64,000 nucleotides of DNA from Paracoccus fistulariae. GTDB lineage: Bacteria > Pseudomonadota > Alphaproteobacteria > Rhodobacterales > Rhodobacteraceae. The stretch lies in NCBI RefSeq assembly GCF_028553785.1, contig NZ_CP067136.1:868001-932000 (forward strand), given 5' to 3'. The notes under the pieces were generated by a model, which did not search any database, had not been told where the DNA came from, and was given only the letters and a program-made list of their open reading frames with translations. Below, one piece after another: positions 59,503 to 64,000 of the stretch. Every line of letters begins with the position of its first letter. The first letter of the stretch is position 1. The position numbers and the translations under genes were made by a program.

Positions 59503-60587
59503 AGCGCCTCTTCCCATTCGGATCCGGCTTCGCTGTCATGGACAATGCCGCCGCCCACCTGCAGATGCAACTGCCCCGACGCTTCCAGCACGGGCGACCG
59601 GATCGCTACGTTGAAGCGCATCGGCCCGGCCGGATCCAGCCAGCCGATGGCGCCGCAATAGATGTCACGCGGACGCTGTTCCAACTCGGCGATGATCTCC
59701 ATCGCGCGGATCTTGGGCGCGCCGGTGATCGAGCCGCAGGGAAACAGCGCGGTCAGGATCTGGGCCAGCCCGGCATCCTGGTGCAACTGCCCGGTCACGG
59801 TCGAGGTCATCTGAAAGACGGTGGCGTAGGGCTCGATCTGAAACAGCTGCGGAACGCGCACGCTGCCCGGCAGGCAAACCCGGCTGAGGTCATTGCGCAG
59901 CAGATCGACGATCATCAGATTTTCGGCGCGGTTTTTTTCCGATGCGGCCAGCGCCTCGGCCATCTGGAGGTCCTGTTCCGGCGTCGCGCCGCGCGGCATC
60001 GTGCCCTTCATCGGGCGGGTCGCGATCTGACGGTCGGCGTCGACGGCAAAGAACAGTTCGGGACTGCGCGACAGAATCGGCGCGCCGTCCAGATCGACAA
60101 AAGCCCCCTCGCCCACCGGCTGCCGCCGCGCCAGTTCCGCATAGATCGCCAGCGGATCGCCCGAGACCCGCGCGCGCATCGGAAAGGTCAGGTTGATCTG
60201 ATAGCAATCGCCCGCCTCGATATAGCGCCGCACCGCCGCAATCGCCGCATCGTAATCCGCCCGCGACCAGAGCGGCTCGGCAGGTCCGATGCGGACCGGG
60301 GAGCGGGGCAGATCCGGTGGCGCCTCGGGGCCGTCGAACACCCCCATCAGGATCAGCGGCGCCGCGCGCCCCTCTGGCATCAGGTGATGCAGGCGCGGAA
60401 TCAGCGCATAGCCCAGTTCGTAGGACAGATAGCCCGCCACCCAGAGGCCACTGGCGCGCGCATCCTCGACCCGCGCCAGGGCAGCGGAGACCTCGGCAAT
60501 ACTGTCAGCCCGGATCAGATCGCGCGGCTGCCGGAACAGCGTGCCCCCCGCCAGCGGACCCTGATCGAACAGGAGGCGTCCGCTCAC
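59463..60587 (-). CDS. pabB: aminodeoxychorismate synthase component I
   Basis: A 374-residue chorismate-binding enzyme that aminates chorismate with PabA. Motifs YQINLTFPMRA, RPMKGTMPRG, KNRAENLMIVDLLRNDLSRV and the C-terminal FPCGSITGAPKIRAMEIIAELE are intact. The N-terminal domain is short, as in alphaproteobacterial PabB. It starts with GTG overlapping the mfd stop by 4 bases (GTGA) and overlaps pabC. This links folate genes to mfd in one transcript. Confidence 0.92.
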   Translation of the reverse strand: MSGRLLFDQGPLAGGTLFRQPRDLIRADSIAEVSAALARVEDARASGLWVAGYLSYELGYALIPRLHHLMPEGRAAPLILMGVFDGPEAPPDLPRSPVRIGPAEPLWSRADYDAAIAAVRRYIEAGDCYQINLTFPMRARVSGDPLAIYAELARRQPVGEGAFVDLDGAPILSRSPELFFAVDADRQIATRPMKGTMPRGATPEQDLQMAEALAASEKNRAENLMIVDLLRNDLSRVCLPGSVRVPQLFQIEPYATVFQMTSTVTGQLHQDAGLAQILTALFPCGSITGAPKIRAMEIIAELEQRPRDIYCGAIGWLDPAGPMRFNVAIRSPVLEASGQLHLQVGGGIVHDSEAGSEWEEALCKSAFLGRSPQI

Positions 60588-63500
60588 TTCGCGGCCTTTG
60601 CCTTGACCGCCAGATCACGCGCGATGCCGAAGGCGCCCTTGATCCGTTCATTATCCGTCGACCAGTCGCGGCGGATGACGATCTTGTTGTCGGTAACCTT
60701 CGCCTGTCCGCGCTGATCGGTGATGAATTCGACCAGACCGGCGGGATTGGGGAATTTGTCGTTATGGAACTGCACCGTCGCGCCCTTGGGCCCGGCATCC
60801 AGTCGCGCGATATTGGCGCGCTTGGCCATGGCTTTGATACGGATGACCAGCAGCAGGGTGTTCACCTCACGCGGCAGCGTGCCGAAGCGGTCGATCAGCT
60901 CGGCGGCAAAGCCCTCCAGCTCGACCTTGGTGGTCAGCTCGGCCAGACGACGATAAAGGCCCAGACGCACATCCAGATCGGGGATATAGCTTTCAGGGAT
61001 CGTCACCGGCACACCAAGGTTCAGTTGCGGCGCCCATTCGTCCTCGGGTGTGCCCTCGATCTCGCCGGATTTCAGCTTGGTAATCGTTTCTTCCAACATC
61101 TGCTGATAAAGTTCGAAGCCGACCTCCTTGATATGGCCCGACTGTTCTTCGCCCAGCAGATTGCCTGCCCCGCGCAGATCCAGATCCTGACTGGCCAGGT
61201 TGAAGCCCGCGCCGAGACCGTCAATAGAGCCCAGGAACTTCAGCCGTCGCATGGCCTGCGGGGTCAGCGGCGTGCCGGGTTTCGTGGTCAGATAGCAATA
61301 GGCGCGGGTCTTGGACCGGCCCACGCGGCCGCGGATCTGGTAAAGCTGGGCCAGACCGAACATATCGGACCGCCAGACGACCATGGTATTGGCCGTCGGA
61401 ATATCCAGCCCCGATTCCACAATCGAGGTGGCCAGCAGAACGTCATGGCTGCCATCGTAAAAGGCGTTCATGCGCTGATCCAGATCGCCCGCCGCCAATT
61501 GCCCATGCGAGACGATATAGCTGACCTCGGGCACGTTCTCGCTCAGCCAATGTTCGACATCGGGCAGGTCCGACAGGCGCGGCACGACGAAAAAGCTTTG
61601 CCCGCCGCGATATTTTTCGCGCAGCAGCGCCTCGCGGATGGTCACACCGTCGAATTCGCTGACATAGGTGCGGATCGCCAGACGGTCCACCGGCGGGGTG
61701 CCGATGATCGACAGATCGCGCACCCCGGTCAGCGACAGCTGTAGGGTGCGCGGGATCGGGGTCGCGGTCAGGGTCAGCACATGGATATCGCTGCGCAATT
61801 CCTTCAGCCGTTCCTTGTGGCCGACGCCGAAATGCTGCTCTTCGTCGATGATCAAGAGGCCCAGATTCTTGAACCGCACCTGCTTGGCCAGCACGGCATG
61901 GGTGCCCACGACGATATCGACGCTGCCCTCGGCCAGACCGGCGCGGGTCTGGGCGGCATCCTTGGCGCTGACAAAGCGGGACAGCGGGCGGACATTGATC
62001 GCGGTGCCGCGAAAACGCTCGGCAAAGGTCTTGTAATGCTGGCGCGCCAGCAGCGTTGTGGGTGCGACCACCGCCACCTGCATCCCCTGCGAGGCGGCGA
62101 TAAAGGCCGCGCGCATCGCCACCTCGGTCTTGCCGAAACCGACATCGCCGACGACCAGACGGTCCATCGGACGCCCGGCGGCCAGATCGGCGGCGACATC
62201 GTCAATGGCGGCGGCCTGATCGTCGGTTTCGCTATAGGGGAAGCGGGCCGAGAAGCTTTGCCAATCGTGGTCTTCCGGCTCCAGCACCGGCGCCGGACGC
62301 AACAGCCGTTCGGCCGCCACCCGCATCAGCTTATCCGCGATCAGCTTGATGCGTTCCTTCAACCGCGCCTTGCGGGCCTGCCATGCGCCGCCGCCCAGAC
62401 GGTCCAGCAAACCCTCTTCATGGCCATAGCGGGTCAGCAATTCGATATTCTCGACCGGCAGGAACAGCCGGTCCCCGCCCGCATATTCCAGCGCCACACA
62501 ATCATGCGGCACGCCCGCCGCCGTGATGGTTTCCAGCCCGGTATAGCGCCCGATGCCATGTTCGACATGGACCACCAGATCGCCGGGGCTGAGGCTGGTC
62601 GTATCCTTCAGGAAATTCTCGGCCCGGCGGCGTTTGCGGGCGCCCCGGATCAGACGGTCGCCCAGCACATCCTGTTCCGAGATCACCGCGACAGAACCAA
62701 GCGCCTGCCCTTCGGCCACGAACCCCTCTTCTAGCGGCCAGACAGTCAGACAGATGGTGCCGGGCTGCGCGGGCATGTCGCGCAGATCGGCGATGGTCTT
62801 GACGGCGCTCAGCCCCTCATCGGCCAGAAGCCCCTGCAAGCGTTCTCTTGCGCCGTCGGAAAAGCTAGCCAGGATCACCCGGTGATCGCGGTTCAGCACC
62901 CGGATATGATCGGCCAGCGCCTTGAAGAGGTTGATCGATTCTGCCTGACGTTCGGGCGCGAAATTGCGCCCCGGTCGCCCCCCTGCATCCAGCACCCCCG
63001 GCCCCGGCGGTTGCGGCAGCACCGACAGGCGCAGCACCCGATGGGGCGCCAGCCAGGCCGTCCATTCCTCGGGCATGGGAAACATCACGTCCGGTGGCAC
63101 CGGCTTATAGACGGTATCGCTGCGCGATTTGGCGGCCAGCGCGGCCTTGCGGGCCTGAAACTGTTCGCGGATCATCTCGCGCCGGGCCTCGATCACCTGA
63201 CCCAGATGATCGTCCAGCACGACCGAGGCATCGGGAAGATAGTCGAACAGGCTTTCCATCCGCTCATGGAACCAGGGCAGCCAATGCTCCATCCCCGCCA
63301 TCTTGCGGCCTGCGCTGACCCCCTCATACAGCGGATCATTGGTGCCGCCGCCATATTCGGCCCGGTAATTCTGCCGGAAGCGGGTGATAGAGGGCTCATC
63401 CATGATGATCTCGGACATGGGTGCCAGTTCGATCTTCGACAGCTTTTCAGTGGTCCGCTGCGTGGCCGGGTCAAAGCGGCGGGCGCCGTCCAGCACATCG

Positions 63501-64000
63501 CCGAACAGGTCCAGACGCACCGGCCCGGACTGACCGGGCGAATAGATGTCGATGATGCCGCCGCGCACGGCGTAATCGCCCGGCTCGGTCACCGAGGGCG
63601 CCTGCACGAAGCCCATCCGGGTCAGGAAATCCCGCAGGCCGGCTTCGTCCACGCGGCTGCCCACTTGCGCGGCAAAGCTGGCGCCCGCGACCAGATCGCG
63701 CGCGGGCAGGCGCTGCAGCACCGCGTTCAGCGTCGTCAGCAGCACGAAGCCGCCCTTGATCCGGCCCTGCGCCAGCGCCGCCAGAGTCGCCATCCGCGTC
63801 GCCTGCAGATCGGGCGAGGGCGAGACGCGATCATAGGGCGTCGTTTCCCAGGCCGGGAAATCCAGCACCACCAGTTGCGGCGCCATGAAGGCCAGCGCGG
63901 CGCGCATCGCGGCCATGCGCCGGTCGTCACGGGCGATATGGATCACGGGCCTGCCCCGCGCGGCCTCGCGCGCGATCAGGGCGGCGTCATAGCCCTCGGG
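60584..64000 (-). CDS. mfd: transcription-repair coupling factor Mfd, N-terminus outside window
   Basis: The visible 1138 residues lack only a small N-terminal part; the frame is open to the window edge, where PEGYDAALIAREAARGRP is read. It has the UvrB-like region, an RNA polymerase interaction domain (LSPGDLVVHVEHGIGRY), a superfamily-2 translocase with VVGDVGFGKTEVAMRAAF, DEEQHFG and TATPIPRTLQLSLTG, and a C-terminal TRCF domain. Mfd displaces stalled RNA polymerase and recruits UvrA. Its stop overlaps pabB. Confidence 0.95.
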   Translation of the reverse strand, partial: PEGYDAALIAREAARGRPVIHIARDDRRMAAMRAALAFMAPQLVVLDFPAWETTPYDRVSPSPDLQATRMATLAALAQGRIKGGFVLLTTLNAVLQRLPARDLVAGASFAAQVGSRVDEAGLRDFLTRMGFVQAPSVTEPGDYAVRGGIIDIYSPGQSGPVRLDLFGDVLDGARRFDPATQRTTEKLSKIELAPMSEIIMDEPSITRFRQNYRAEYGGGTNDPLYEGVSAGRKMAGMEHWLPWFHERMESLFDYLPDASVVLDDHLGQVIEARREMIREQFQARKAALAAKSRSDTVYKPVPPDVMFPMPEEWTAWLAPHRVLRLSVLPQPPGPGVLDAGGRPGRNFAPERQAESINLFKALADHIRVLNRDHRVILASFSDGARERLQGLLADEGLSAVKTIADLRDMPAQPGTICLTVWPLEEGFVAEGQALGSVAVISEQDVLGDRLIRGARKRRRAENFLKDTTSLSPGDLVVHVEHGIGRYTGLETITAAGVPHDCVALEYAGGDRLFLPVENIELLTRYGHEEGLLDRLGGGAWQARKARLKERIKLIADKLMRVAAERLLRPAPVLEPEDHDWQSFSARFPYSETDDQAAAIDDVAADLAAGRPMDRLVVGDVGFGKTEVAMRAAFIAASQGMQVAVVAPTTLLARQHYKTFAERFRGTAINVRPLSRFVSAKDAAQTRAGLAEGSVDIVVGTHAVLAKQVRFKNLGLLIIDEEQHFGVGHKERLKELRSDIHVLTLTATPIPRTLQLSLTGVRDLSIIGTPPVDRLAIRTYVSEFDGVTIREALLREKYRGGQSFFVVPRLSDLPDVEHWLSENVPEVSYIVSHGQLAAGDLDQRMNAFYDGSHDVLLATSIVESGLDIPTANTMVVWRSDMFGLAQLYQIRGRVGRSKTRAYCYLTTKPGTPLTPQAMRRLKFLGSIDGLGAGFNLASQDLDLRGAGNLLGEEQSGHIKEVGFELYQQMLEETITKLKSGEIEGTPEDEWAPQLNLGVPVTIPESYIPDLDVRLGLYRRLAELTTKVELEGFAAELIDRFGTLPREVNTLLLVIRIKAMAKRANIARLDAGPKGATVQFHNDKFPNPAGLVEFITDQRGQAKVTDNKIVIRRDWSTDNERIKGAFGIARDLAVKAKAAK

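Overview
The window is one high-GC chromosomal stretch with dense, mostly housekeeping gene content. It suggests an alphaproteobacterium of the Rhodobacteraceae, most likely Paracoccus or a close relative. The grounds are the F1-only atpHAGDC operon without F0 genes, a GTTC-N7-GTTC LexA box of the alphaproteobacterial type, and the queC-queD-queE/queF, rpsB-tsf, mfd-pabB-pabC and purD/xseA neighbourhoods. The genus is inferred, not proven. I saw no rRNA, tRNA, CRISPR array or intact insertion sequence.

Layout. 1-6.2 kb: the end of an alpha/beta hydrolase, then a minus-strand operon of an SbmA/BacA-like ABC transporter, a GH3 beta-glucosidase and a GH144-like (glycoamylase-fold) hydrolase. 6.2-10.1 kb: ferric iron ABC uptake (fbpC divergent from fbpA-fbpB). 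10.2-12 kb: an OmpA-like protein with a long acidic repeat region. 12-14.7 kb: UdgX and its partner radical SAM protein under an apparent LexA box and leaderless promoter. 14.8-18.7 kb: a YeiH-type transporter, queuosine genes (queC, queD, queE, queF) and a small heat-shock protein with an RpoH-like promoter. 18.9-23.3 kb: membrane proteins, an esterase, a lipoprotein and zapA coupled to a coiled-coil gene. 23.4-27.5 kb: a BCCT solute transporter divergent from a Ktr/Trk potassium system. 27.5-31.4 kb: hisB-hisH, an HpcH/HpaI aldolase and adenine deaminase. 31.4-33.3 kb: a FosX-type fosfomycin hydrolase downstream of an aldehyde dehydrogenase gene broken by one amber codon. 33.3-43.8 kb: cmk, a LuxR solo, tsf, rpsB, hemolysin III, eda, an MFS gene, xseA, purD and prs. 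43.9-47.1 kb: an HCCA isomerase, two hydrolases and an H-type lectin. 47.1-53.1 kb: the atp operon with a glycosyltransferase gene inside it. 53.1-54.65 kb: a less gene-dense patch with a GNAT gene and a broken small ORF. 54.65-64 kb: a methyltransferase, gloB, clpA, pabC, pabB and the start of mfd.

The most distinctive points are the SOS-controlled, apparently leaderless radical SAM-UdgX operon, the glycosyltransferase translationally coupled to atpG, the LuxR solo with a perfect palindrome over its start region, the ABC-GH3-GH144 glucan operon, the zapA-coiled-coil pair, and the amber-interrupted aldehyde dehydrogenase next to fosX. Start codons were reassigned by Shine-Dalgarno position and family alignment where the longest frame looked too long.
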